Below, in pieces: positions 1 to 12,480 of a stretch of 64,000 nucleotides of DNA (its first letter is position 1; every line of letters starts with the position of its first letter). This DNA comes from Terebella lapidaria (lineage: Eukaryota > Annelida > Polychaeta > Terebellida > Terebellidae). The stretch lies in the NCBI GenBank assembly GCA_949152475.1, contig OX424564.1, positions 25,542,165 to 25,606,164 on the forward strand, read 5' to 3'. The position numbers were made by a program, and so were the translations under genes. Below the pieces are notes generated by a model. The model worked only from the letters and a program-made list of their open reading frames with translations, was not told where the DNA came from and ran no database searches.

Positions 1-233
1 AAACTGACATAAAAGGAACAAAACGCAAACTTAAATGGTCAGTGAACAGTCGTTTTTTCTCAAAAATGCGAACATCAATGGGAGCGAACTTGAATGGGTT
101 TACATACAGTGATTGTGCAAATTGTTCAAATGAATAGTGACTTGACTTGGGATAAAAATATTGCTGACCCGTTGAAATATCAAAATAGACCAAACACGCA
201 GACCGGCTATTCAAGGGCGAGTTTGGGCTTAAG

Positions 234-653
234 GTAGTCCGCTCCAAACAGTGAAGGGAGGGGGTCAAAGCGTTTATTAATATAAACAGCTGTATCAACA
301 TAATCAAGAGCTTCAAAATGATATATTTTATAGAGTAACCGTTCAGCATCCTGAAACTGAAAAGAAAATAGGGCGTCACCGTATCCGTTCGCATGGAAAA
401 CACGATGCAAGATGTGAATATGGACCAAAAAATGCGCAAAAATGCCATAATTTCTGTCATTTTAGGTAAATGTGCGTGATTTTGATCGAAAATGAAGAAG
501 AAACGAGCACGGTGACCCCCTATTTTCTTTTCAGTATTAGCATGCTGATCATTATAAAATATGTCATAAAATATGTCATTTAGAAGAGATAATATTCAAG
601 AAATTACTTTTGAATTTTGACTCTTCGCTACCTCACTGTTTGTAGCGGACTAC
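234..653. repeat. Foldback MITE-like repeat, unit A copy
   Basis: Ends form an inverted repeat of about 22 bp: gtagtccgctccaaacagtg at 234-253 and its near-complement ending at 653. A second inner inverted pair around 357-382 and 511-535 (tgaaaagaaaatagggcgtc and its complement) makes the whole segment self-complementary. No coding capacity is visible. The same unit lies at 22828-23247. Confidence 0.6.
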
Positions 654-654
654 G

Positions 655-2096
655 TTAATGGGCCGGTCATTATTTACTGGGTGGGGGGGGGGGGGTGGGG
701 GGTTGGATGTATTTTTCCGAGAAATGAGTTTTCAAAGTTTTACCCCCCCCCCCCCCCCACCGATATCGAAAATCAATCTGTGACCCCTCCCCAACAAGAT
801 CCAAATAGAAAGTATGACCCCCAATCCCTATGTATGTATATAGGGCTATGCTTCACAATTGATGACAATTATAACGCACCAGTATCATATGATATTTGAA
901 TGCTTTTTACGCTTTATTTACAGTTCTATTGAAACAATTGTGACTTTTGTCGCAAATTTATGATACTATAAGGTCAGTGAATATTATGATTTGTGCTCTT
1001 CGTGTATTCACCATTCCTTCGCTTCACGTGTGAACGCCATTACAACAATTATTACTTATATGCATACTATATATGGGCACTTAATTATGACAGGTGTTTG
1101 AGTGCAAAACCAGACTCCATCCACCCCCCCCCCCCCCTGACATCCGTATCCAGAATCACTTTCCTCTGAGAATACTAGCATTTTCTTTTTCAATACATAG
1201 GCCATCGTTTCGAAGCCCACTTGAAACACTCGATACCTAGGTCAAAGATCATTCAGTTGATTCCTTGACTCCGAAATTTTTGATGGAATGGAAAAAATGA
1301 ATGAAAGCCCTCACGGTCTGACTGGACACCATAGCGAACTCGTGAAAAATACAGGGCTCTTCCACATATTATTGATGAGCAGGGAAGAATTGGCGAATCA
1401 GGTCTTGAATCAGGTCTGTGTTGGCTCTATGATGGACTCATAATGTTCTGTCACCATCAAAATCATGTGAGTCAGATTCACTACCCGGGTCATCCGGGGC
1501 GATCCAGGACTATTTTGCCATTCTGTGAGGAAAGGTTCATGTCTTTTACATGGTGGTTTGTGATAGTCCTGAGGTCTTCGGGGAATATCCTCAGTGGGGT
1601 CGTGTGGTGACAAAAATTTGAGTGGGAAACCGGTCTGTGGTTCTGACATGCTAGTTCGGGTTCATCGGAAGGGATGATATGTTGCTCAGGGTGGTATGGA
1701 CTGATTGATCCGTGGTTTGTTTGTGACAGGACCCTGCTGATCTGTGTCCAGCTGTAGTGCTGCTCCGTTAGGTCCAAAGTTGATTCTTGGTGACAATGTT
1801 TCAATCTGAGTGATGAGCGTTGACCAATGCACATCAGGGCTCAGAATTGCCACTTGTTGGTAGCCATAGGCCCATAACATTTCAGATTCGAACCCAGGCA
1901 ATAGAGCTCTCGAGCCAATTGGCTGATGAAAATCGAGCCAATTGACTGATGAAAAAGTAATATTGAAATATGCTTCTAAAAGCCAACTGGCTCCTAAAAA
2001 TTGGAGCGAAATAGGAGCCTTTGGCTCCTGGATAAAATTATTAATTTTGAGCCCTGATGCACACGGATTGCCGCATCTCTTGATGTTAGTGTTCAT
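655..2096. repeat. GC-homopolymer repeat element, unit A copy (right end missing)
   Basis: Begins with ttaatgggccggtcatta followed by a long poly-G run, as in the complete copy at 23249-24970. The right terminal repeat is missing here because unit A lacks the segment corresponding to 24702-25595. The interior holds poly-C runs and a diverged stretch with short open frames on both strands, none resembling a known protein. A SINE (2097-2350) adjoins it. Confidence 0.5.
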
Positions 2097-2350
2097 ATCT
2101 GTAACCGCCTCTGTGGCCGAGTGGATGGGACCGGTGGCTCTTGAAGCAACGAAGCTCAGAGGCGGTAGGTGACGCGGGTTCGATCCCCGTCACCGGCAGA
2201 GTAGGTGGAGTCCTGGCAATGCAAAGGTTTCTCCATTCGAATGTGCTTTCCAAATTCTAAATTGTCACCCGACGGGGGATGGGGAAGACAGGCAGAATTG
2301 CCTATCATCATGGACCGTCGTTAAATAAATTAAATAAATCTGATTAAATC
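2097..2350 (+). mobile_element. tRNA-derived SINE present only in unit A
   Basis: A tRNA-like head has an A box (tggccgagtggat, about 2116) and a B box (ggttcgatcccc, about 2177). A non-tRNA body follows and ends in short taaat/aaatctgat repeats. Unit B has none of this at the matching position (about 24675), so the SINE most simply inserted after the duplication. The head is not a normal tRNA: the region between the boxes is extended and a body is attached. Confidence 0.65.
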
Positions 2351-2519
2351 TGATGGTCATCTGCGTGATCCGATATAAAAAAATGTATATGCACCAACAG
2401 AAACAGGTAGGTTGAACGACCAGACAAACATTATTCTGTAAAGCTACACTCGTTCCAAAACATTCGCAGTTTGTCATAGACTAGAAAGTGTACAAACTGT
2501 GATTCATCTCTATTCCTTT

Positions 2520-2528
2520 TATAAATAG
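2520..2528 (+). promoter_or_regulatory. Candidate TATA box upstream of receptor A
   Basis: tataaatag about 450 bp before the receptor ATG, kept in unit B at 25739-25747. The distance would need a long 5' leader or leader intron. Conservation between units is weak evidence because the whole region was duplicated. Confidence 0.25.
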
Positions 2529-2978
2529 ACTATGAATACTATCATTTCAGTTAGTGTAACTGTGAGTTGATTGATGATGAGATTAATTGCATGTCATAGG
2601 AGCAGCAAAGGCAGAAAACATTCTCGAACATGGTCATCATTGGTGATCACCTTTCAATTTGTAATTAAAGCTGCTGCAGAAGCTGGTATTGAATGACGAT
2701 GGTCACTCTATGCTATTCGATCGGTGTCGCCATCAACACGAGACCGGTCATTAGAATACACATTTGAAATATCCCTTTGATCCATCCTTAATGGCCATTC
2801 ATTAATTATCGCAGAAGCATGATATGAGACACCAGATAAGAACGACATACATGTATATGCATGCTCTGGATGCAATTCAAACATTTGATTGTGATCTTGT
2901 ACATGTCTGTATAAATCGTTTGAGCCAGGCATGATGTTTTTTCATATAATTCCAATATACACATACTGATACACGAAA

Positions 2979-5900
2979 ATGAAGTTTCTGACTTTAATGT
3001 TGGGCCTCTTCGCTGTACAAAATGTGATGTTCTGCGAAGCTGCCTTGTCGGACAGGCTCATCAGCTTCTGGCAGGAAGAACAACACACTCGACTCCAAAA
3101 TATGTTCACCGGGAATAAGTTCAACAATCTCCAAGTGACCTTGCGGCTGGTGACCAAGTCCCAAAGGATATGCCATGACGATGTATGTAATGCCATTGGC
3201 TGCAGAGAGGTGGACCTAGCTACACTGCACATCTCGCGTCTTTGTGGCCATGTATGTTTTGAATCACCTGCATACTACTACGGCCAATGCAACGTGGACA
3301 TAAGAGTTCCCAAAGGCATCGGTATCAACGTAACGCTCTTGTATTTCGACCATGCGGTAGGAATGTTTGGATGTGAGGGGAACAACATGACTATATCCGT
3401 ATGGAATGGATTGACAGGAGGGGACCAGTTTGAGAGTTACTCTCATTGTGGGCAATGGGAAACTGTATCATACTTCGGTAGTGGATCAGAGGCCTTTGTT
3501 ACTTTGGATGCTCTGTCTATTGCTTTAGTGGCTCCAATACGATATGCTTTGGAGTTCCAACCTTCAGATTTGAAGATGACATCCTACAATAAAAATTCTT
3601 CTCTCCTAAATGAATGGTTGACTGACATGGACCTCCTAGGCTATGTATTCATCAATGTTCATGATGACATGTCTAAGGCTGAGCTATTTTGGAGTTACAA
3701 AGCGAATCCAATGATGCGAGTCTACTTGGTTATGACGATGAATTCATCTTGTCCATTTGAACATTATTTGGGCTTTATTGATGGCCCATATGTTCCCGGA
3801 TCCCGTCAGTTATCCGCTCAGTATATTGACGTATGCAGGACCAACGAATCTGAATTCGTCTTTACATCAACGATTGGTGACATCTCTATTACGTTACAAA
3901 CAGAAAACATACACGAGATTAACTTCTCCAATATTATTACGGATGAGATACGGGTGGACTGTCTGGCAACTTTCTGCCAAGCTTCTGAGATTGAGCTTGA
4001 AGAATCCGACGTCCACCCTGTGTCACTGACAACACCCAGAAATCAACATAGATTAGAGTACGTGAAATTCACAACAAACAAGGAAGCAATAACACATTTC
4101 CGATTCAATGCAAGTGACCTGGTTGTTGATTATGTCTTCACCACGACCTGTTCAGCAGGTTCAATCTACATTATGTACGCGAACAGCACAGTAGCAAAAA
4201 TCTGCACCCCTCTCACAGTAGAGAAGTGGGCAGATGTTTTGCGCACCAGAGGATTGCATTTCAGAATCAACAAGTATCGGCCACTGTATCTAGTGCTGAT
4301 ATCGTATGGCTACTCCGGCAAAATGTTGTTAAGAGGGATCCTCGAACCGAGTGACTGTGAGGGCCATGTCAACCAATATCAGGACTTCAACCTCGATCTT
4401 ATTGCTTATCCATCATCATACGTAGGAATACCACATTACTTTCAAAGAAGTCGTGATGGTTATGAAACGCCCACGTCTTGCTCAAAGGTTGACTTTATTC
4501 CCAGTGATGACACTTCTCATGAGAACTTGCTGGACACACATTGGGACATGTTGTTTGAATATCCTATATCAGCATCTGTCCGTTATGAGGTATACATTCC
4601 TGTACTCGAAAGTGCATTGAGTATAGACAAATTTCGTCCTCGAGTTTGTCAATTTCACCAAGAAATCGAAAATCGTCCTGAATGGTCAGAGCGAAAGTTA
4701 ACTTATGGATATGCCTATGAACAAATCTTAACAGTGCAGGATGTCAATCTACAGTTCGTGCTAGTCATACCTACGTGTATGCAGACAGGACATGCACTGG
4801 CGTTTGATTCCAGTTTCAACACAGACACCACTATTTGTAAGATGTACATCTCCAAAGAGACACGACCACTGTTACTGATGGAATCCACAAACTGCGGCAT
4901 ATTGACCTTTCTTCCATCACTCCCCATACGCTGCGTGTTGAGATTTGCTTCTTTTATACTTCCAACTAAACACAGTTGGGTGGTATATCGATGTATTATA
5001 TCCATGCGCCAGGAGTGCGACCACACTGTCACTGAATTGGATAAGATGCACTACACAATTAGAGAAATCACCAAAACATTTCACGAGGAAAGAACAATCC
5101 TTCAATATCGAAGGGATGCTAGTCTTAATCATAGCGTTCACTCATGGGTCACTCGAGGAGGAGAAATTTCAACCTACGAAGCCGACATATTTTCATGGAA
5201 TGAACAGCTCATGTGTAAATATGATATATACTTCCAAAACTTTCCTATCGATGTCCCCAATGGCAGGAATTCCACATTGACCTATGACATGGGACTAACA
5301 CAAGGGTCTTGGCTTGAAGCCCAGAGGGCGTGCTTGAACGCGGGAAGTCACCTCATCAGCATAAACTCGAGAAGTGAGTGGGATCAAATTGTAACACCAG
5401 CTTGGCTCAATTGGACATTCATACACATAGGACTGAAGGTGAGATATAAATATAATGTGTTGCACAATACATGCTGGGCCACACTGAACACAGATCAGTT
5501 TGAAGGTTTATCTATCGAGTGTATGAAAATCATTGCTTTTATAGAAGTATAAAATTATTGTATCTGATATCCAGTGTGAGGAGTTACTGAGTCCATGCTA
5601 TTCTTGATTGCAGAAGAATGGAACAACACACAATTGGGTAGATGATTCTGTCTATAGTTTTGATCGATTCCAACCCAAAAGCCACAAAACTCTCCCCCTG
5701 CGTTTCCTATGTGACAGCATTCTGAATGGTATGTGATCCAGATTCCAAAAAAGTATGTTATTACATTGCTGGATCTGTTGAATTTTCGAATATTGTTATT
5801 TTATTTCCAGATAATGCATGTTATAGACCACTATATGTGTCATACTTCGATGACATATCCACCGTAGAATCCCTGGGTGGGGACTGCGTTGCAATTGTTG

Positions 5901-8812
5901 TTGTCACAGCTACAGAACTGAAATGGATACATCTCCCCTGTGATTTGGAACTTAATGATCAATCTTCATATATCTGTGCGAGTTCTGTTGCGTCATCACA
6001 ACACAATGTCAGCCTTAATTTACGTCGTAGAAACACAGTTTCGCATTGTTCCCATAAGTGGGTGAAGATTGACGGCCTGTGTGTCAATGTAATAGAGAGA
6101 TCACAAGTAAATGTGAGTAAAGCATGTGGGATTCAACCAAATTCACCCATGACACAAAGACTTGACGATCTTGATATACACAAACTCACTACTATGCCAC
6201 AATTCCGAAGCATTTTGAAGAAGACGGGAATGATAAAGGCTGAAAATGGAAGTGTTCCACCAGTGCTGGCTCATGTTGCTTCTGGAACATGTTATCAGAT
6301 TAAAATCACCACTGACAGTATAACGGGGATACAACTCACACCAGAAACCCTACCGTGTGACATAGTATCAGCAGGCAAGATACTTTGCATCCAGTCACCA
6401 GTAGTTCCACACCAGCATTCAGATTTTCAGTTTGTTTGCACTGATGGAACATCCATACCAAATAAGAATAAGTGCGATGGAAAAGACGACTGCTTAGAAG
6501 GTGAAGATGAAATGTCATGTATCCATGTGTGTAATTTGGCAACAGATGGTCGTGGAAGTGAGGATCGATGTTTCTCTGAACTGTGCAAACCTCCAGTTTG
6601 TGTCTGTGGCAACATGTATTTTCAGTGTCATACAGGTGGTTGTATACATGTGGAATTCGTCAATGACGGGGTTGTCAGCTGTCGGGATGGTTCAGATGAA
6701 AATGACAATTTATTGGACTCATTATATGATAGAAACACCGGTAACAAAACAAGAGGAGCATCTTTACAGTGTGAGGAAGTAGAACCAGTTGATATATTGT
6801 TTGGAACACGAATGCTCGTGGACACAAATGGATCTGTGATTGGATCCCTTGATCCACCTGTTGAGCAAGGTTACTATAATCCAGATATCGTCAAAATTGC
6901 ACCACTTGACAAGCTTTGCGTGTATGACAAATATGGTCCCCTGGAAAGATGTAATCATTTTCATCATCTAGACATGCCAGAATGTGAGTCATTTGAATGT
7001 CCAGCTCACTTCAAATGTCCTTCTACACACTGTATCCCACATCACCATGTGTGTGACTCTGTCCGTGACTGCCCCAACGGTGAAGACGAACTCGAGTGTT
7101 CGTTTCTGACATGTCCAGGCTTGCTGAAATGTACCCATGAGAATATGTGTGTCCATGCAAACAACGTATGTGACGGCGTCGTACATTGCACAGTAACTGG
7201 TGACGATGAGAAAAACTGCTTTGGCTCTCAATGTCCTACGAATTGCATATGCACTGGAAGGGCCGTGGATTGCTCCAATTTCAATTCAAGCCACTTCGAC
7301 AACATAGCACCATCAACAAAAGTACTGGACATAAGTCACAACAGACTCATCAGTGTGGAAGACCTAACCATTCTCAATGAAGGGCTAGTGACATTGTATA
7401 TGTCTGACATTGGTATGAAATATGTACCCGAGAGTTTTTTCAAACACCTTGGTAAGCTTGCACAATTGGATCTCACAAAGAACCAAATTGTCCAACTCTC
7501 TACGAATACTTTCCAGGGATTATTGTCATTACGAATGTTGCTACTACTTGAAAACCCGATACGAGTTCTGCGCACCAACTGTTTTGGGAAACTGCCAGAA
7601 TTACAGTCGCTTTCTCTGGATCATCTTCCTATTTCGAACATTGATGATTGTGCTTTTGAAGGCCTTTCGGCATTAACCCATCTCCACATAACAAACAATC
7701 AACTTACAAATTTGGAAAAATCAACGTTTTGTGGTCTTACCCGTTTGATGTATCTGAACATGATAGGCAATGATTTGAATGTCATGGGCACATCACTCTT
7801 TCAGGAACTCCCGTCTTTGCAGATACTTTATTCAGATCAAGAAGGTATGTGCTGTTTAGTGCCGAAGTATGTTGATTGCTTACCCAAACTCCGACAGTCA
7901 GTTTCATCCTGTGAGGATATGATTGAGAGCAAAGTTCTCCAGGCAGTAACGTGGGCTATGTTTTCATTGGGAACAATTGGAAATGGCATTTCTCTGCTTT
8001 GGTGGATCAGAAAGTCTGGTCGAACCTATGAATATTTAGTGATATTACTATCATGTTCTGACGCAATTATGTGTGTCTATTTGGGAATTATTGCGTTCAT
8101 ACAGGAAAATTATCGTGATCAGTACATGCTGGTTGATTTACGCTGGCGTCAAAGTATATTCTGTAAAATTCTAGGCGCAATGCATTTCCTATCTTTTGAA
8201 ACGTCACTTGCAATTCTGACACTTATAGCTGTTGATCGATATTTTGGTGTGGTATATGCCATGGTTCGCAAACAATTATCAACAAGAGTGGTGACTCTGG
8301 TACTGTCAGCATTCACTTTATTGCACGCCTTCCTCGCGATGTTACCTTTCATTGGGATATCCGGTGAATCGCATGAAAGTACAGTCGAATTGTCAAGCGC
8401 CCTTTGTCTTCTTACGGATATTGACGTTGAAAACAGCTCAGTCCGTGTGTATTCAATACTCGTGTTCACAGTTTACAATGCAATTATAACGGTGCCATCT
8501 GTGTGCGCCTACGTACGAATCTATACCACTCTTGCTAATCATACAGCAAAACTTAGACGGTCTGGACGTTCAAGGCGTGACTTAGCTCAGCTGAGGAGTC
8601 TCGCCACTGCTGGCTCCAACATCGCTGGCTGGCTGGTTGCAGTTGCTATTCAGCTAGCTTCTTTCGGGAAAGTGGACATCAGTTCCAGTTTACATGCCTT
8701 CGTGGTGGTGGTTCTTTTGCCACTCAATTCAGTTCTCAATCCATTCATCCACACCATCACCACAACAAAATTTATAGCTGCTCTCAGACTTCAAAACGCG
8801 ACTGATAAGTGA
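2979..8812 (+). CDS. CUB / C-type lectin / LDLa / LRR / 7TM receptor (GRL101-like GPCR), copy A
   Basis: Probable cell-surface G-protein coupled receptor with a very large ectodomain. Three exons are inferred: 2979-5438, 5614-5728 and 5811-8812. The introns begin gtgaga and gtatgt, end in ag and keep phase, giving 1858 residues. Order: signal peptide (1-21); CUB-like domain (about 89-195); a long Cys-containing region I do not recognise; C-type lectin-like domain (about 742-916) spanning both introns; four LDLa repeats (1068-1095, 1124-1156, 1255-1288, 1293-1328) with the usual D-x-S/G-D/E-E ends; LRR N-cap (1333-1346); about seven LRRs (1361-1535); a hinge with MCCLVP and SSCEDM as in LGR/relaxin-type receptors; a rhodopsin-type 7TM (about 1567-1845) with VDRY. 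TM7 has NPFIHT in place of NPxxY. The family name is from domain order; the ligand is unknown. The ATG-led reading frame opening at 5726 is intron read-through, not a start. Confidence 0.85.
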
Positions 8813-10884
8813 TGACATTAAAGAAACCAATACACGCATCATTATACTGGAGATTGCCAAGGTTTGCACACTTGCACATTTCTCAAAATAGTTCGAGGAG
8901 GGGACGTAGTGGGGGAAATACCAATCTATATTACACCTTTGCCACTAATACGTACACTCAACCTCAGCGTCAACTTGAAACATAAATGTCTCGCATTGTT
9001 CCCGTTATCATAGGTGTGGTATTGAAATGATGCTGATAGTGGAAGATTTTTTTTCAAATGTCATTTTCAAGTTTGTCATTTCGCCCATGTCAAAATACAT
9101 ATCGTAGTCTATCATTCTATTGTTGATGTTATGGAACTCGTAACGGCAATAGACCTATAATTGAGGAACATGCCTGTTTCATGTTCTCTGATAGCAGTGT
9201 TTCTACATGGTACAGCTTCTGTTGCATGGGGATCATTGTCTTAGATGGCCCCGTCGGTGGTCCACACCATCACTTCAGTGAACTGTATTCAAGTCGTATT
9301 TATTTATTATGGAGTTTAACAAAGATTTATGCTGTGAGTTCGATTTGGTTATGATCTGTTAGCATTTGTGAATGTAACATATAATAAATTGGGATAATAA
9401 ATTCATGTTTAATTGTTTAGGATGTTAGTTTTGTCGAATAGCAATGCCACATGCACAAACGACTACCATTTGTTACACAAAATGTTTGGAAAAAGTGCAT
9501 GGTCACCAAGAGATGTCATACGTGTCTCAGTGACCCGATTGGTCAGACCTCCTTATCACATTACTCTTCTTTATGGCCATGTGTTGAATTGTTGGTAAAG
9601 ACGAATGACTAAGCCTGGTACCAAAGTGGCATAATTCCAGCAAAAGTAATCGACAATAAAAAAATTATAGTGGAGCGGGCTGTGAAATGGGCAATGCAAT
9701 ATCATAAAACATGTGAAACATACATAAAAAAATTTGCCCAAAGGCTGAGATAGATTACCGGACAATTTTGGTTGAAACACGACAGGTGAGATATGACATT
9801 CAGATTAACCATTTGAGGTCATCTTCTTGAACTTCAATGTCACCATCAAGTGTGTAGCTTATAACCTTGTATATGTTCAAAATACAAACACAAGGTCTAT
9901 CTACAAGTATTTTGTCTTTAGACAAAGTTTACACATTTCAGTCTCCAAATTTTTTTCAAAGGGTGAAAAAAATTTTTTTTGCCTAGAAATGACCCAAAAT
10001 GGATAGATATGTTATCTGGACTTCGGTCAATAAATACACACATGTATACAATGTGATTTGAGGCAAAAAAAAATTTTCCCCCGACCCGTCAAAAATTCAA
10101 AATGGCCACCACACGGAGACCGGCGATTCAACGGCAACAAAACTTACACACATCCTAATGGTACATAAGGGGAATTTTATTAAACAAAAATCTCAAAACT
10201 GATCAGACAGTTTTCGAGAAAAGACAGACAAGGTGCAAATTTGAGCATCCTAGGTCCGGTAGCCTAAAAATATCAATATATACCTATTATATCTTTTATA
10301 TACACATTATCACTTCTAAAGCAAGTATTTTTCCTGAAGGAGGAGTAAATCGTCGAGAGATGTGATAATCCAAATTGCACAAATGCGATGATAAGCTCTG
10401 TTCACCATCATGCCTTGTATGTCCTGGTATTGACCTTGTGGTAACTAATAATTCACAGTTGATAAAAAACCAAAGGCGTAAGTAAGTTTTTACTGAGGAA
10501 TATTTTGTCCTAATAGACTAGATATCCCATAATATTTGTGAATAGGACCTATATATTTTACATGTGACCCACTCTTTTACAACCTTTCACCCCTTGCTCC
10601 TCCCCACCCCACCCCCTCACATTTTTTCCCGGCGAAAAATATATCTCAAATGCATTTAAGCAAATAGCTCGGGTTGTAGTGAATCACGGACCAGGTAATT
10701 TTCGTTTTGCTCCAGAATTTGGACTAGGCAGAGGGGCTCAACTCATAGTTTAAACTGTGAGTACAAATACAAAAGTACAAAATTAGTACAAAATTTCACG
10801 TGAATATAAAATTACTAGGGCTTACATTCTCCCTCACTTGGTACTGCGTAGAAGCGTTCCTCGAATCTGGAATCGAACTTCTAT
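8813..10884. other. Receptor A 3' flank and duplicated noncoding block
   Basis: No gene is seen. The first AATAAA after the receptor stop is near 9383 (with a second near 9395), about 570 bp downstream. Positions 9379-9382 (atat) are the intact target site of the unit-B insertion. The stretch 9383-9730 and about 10305-10450 match 53973-54500 in unit B. About 570 bp between them (9730-10300) has no partner in B and looks like a further repeat. Confidence 0.6.
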
Positions 10885-12480
10885 AACCAGGATAATCAAC
10901 GAGTCGCTGATTTCCAGTTCTGTACCTCGGTCCTACAAGCACGCCATTATATCGCCTTTGTTGGAGAAAGCCGGCTCAGACCCAAGTTTGCTCTCCGACT
11001 ATCGTCCCATATCAAATCTACCGTACTTGTCGAAATGTCTGGAGCGCGTGGTGTCCAACCAACTTCAGGAATATCTCAACACTCATGCGTTGCTTGACGA
11101 GATGCAATCAGCATACCGTACTAACCACTCGACAGAAACTGCACTCAACGGGTAAACAATGACTTATTGGAATCTCTCGACAAAGGTGGTCAGGTTGTCC
11201 TTGTGATGCTGGACTTAAGCAGTGCTTTCGATACTGTTGATCACCAAATACTGCTTGACAGATTGGAGAATCGTTATGGCGTTGGTGGCAAAGCACTGCT
11301 CTGGATCCAATCGTATCTCCACAATCGCACCCAATCTGTTTGTGTAGGATCTGACACATCCAGTCCTCAAACACTTCAATGGGGTGTCCCACAAGGCTAT
11401 GTGCTCGGGCCAATCTTCTTCAGCCTCTACATGGGACCCCTGGGTGACATTGTACGGCAGCATCAAATTAGTTACATCTGTTACGCTGATGATAGTCAGA
11501 TGTACATCAAACTTGGAAATGCTGCAGCTACATCAGCACCCCTCCAACGGCTTGAAGCTTGCCTCCGCAACATCAGAAGCTGGATGTTGTGCAACAAGCT
11601 CAAACTCAATGACGCCAAGACTGATGCGATTCACCTGTCATCAAGGTATCGGTCTTCCTTCTCTATTCCTTATGTGTCAGTCGGAGGTGTCAACGTTGAC
11701 TACATTAGCAGTGTCAAGAACCTAGGTGTCATTTTCGATGAGCACATGACTATGGACTCTCATCTCCAGAATATATCTCGATCGGCATTATCGAGTGTCA
11801 GGTACATTGGTCGCCTACGAAAATACCTCGATAGACAGTCATTTGAAAAGCTCGTCCATGCATTCGTCATCTCTCGGATCGACTATTGTAATGGAATACT
11901 TATTGGTCTGCCAGTAGAGAAACTCAACCGAATTCAGAGGTTACAGAACACAGCGGCTCGACTGGTCACCGGCACTAAAAAAATTGATCACATTACACCT
12001 ATACTACGTGACTTGCACTGGCTGCCAATCCGTCAACGGATCATGTTCAAAGGGGCTGTTCTCGTCTTCAAAGCCCTACATGGTGCATCTCCGACCTACC
12101 TGACATCTCTACTCAAATTCCAGACATCCGGTCGATCGCTTCGCTCCACTGACTGTTCATGCCAATTTCGAAGACCAAAACGTATGGCGACAGGGCGTTC
12201 GTGTGTGTGCACCACGTGTTTGGAACTCACTCCCTAGTCACTTAACCTCATGCCAAAGCATGTCAATGTTTAAATCTAATCTCAAAACGCACCTTTTTAA
12301 ACATGCATTGTAAACTTCATTGTTTTTACCGATCCATCTGCACTCATTATTATTTACTAGTCAACCTCTGTATTTTACCATTACCATTTAATTTATACTT
12401 TTATTGTTAAGGGCATCGAGAATTTAATTTGCATGCACTATATAAAAATAAAGTGTTATTATCATTATTATAACTGGAAT
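10885..12480 (+). mobile_element. 5'-truncated CR1/L2-type LINE
   Basis: Non-LTR retrotransposon coding for the later part of the polyprotein. One open stretch (10885-11155) carries DYRPISNLPYLSKCLERVV, and a second (11167-12237) carries LDLSSAFDTVDHQILL, GVPQGYVLGP, the catalytic YADD and a C-terminal LPIRQRIMFK region. These are reverse-transcriptase motifs of the CR1/L2 group. An in-frame stop and a short gap separate the two parts, so the copy is dead. The end has the family's typical tail (actatataaaaataaagtg, then attatcattatt). Unit B lacks it. Similar ctggaatcg(g)aa stretches at 10867 and 12474 may be the target duplication. Confidence 0.85.

Noticed and set aside
681-899. Gene rich in Gly and Pro at the poly-G/poly-C tracts
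   Set aside because: Produced by homopolymer runs within a repeat; the frame is not kept in unit B.
2110-2200. Functional tRNA gene
   Set aside because: A and B boxes are present, but the arm between them is too long and a non-tRNA body is attached; it is a SINE head. The same applies to 43972-44020 and 52911-52990.
5726-5810. Start of a second receptor gene at the methionine at 5726
   Set aside because: Those bases form an 82-bp intron (gtatgt...ccag) in phase with the preceding exon. Splicing restores a complete C-type lectin domain, and the same holds at 28950.
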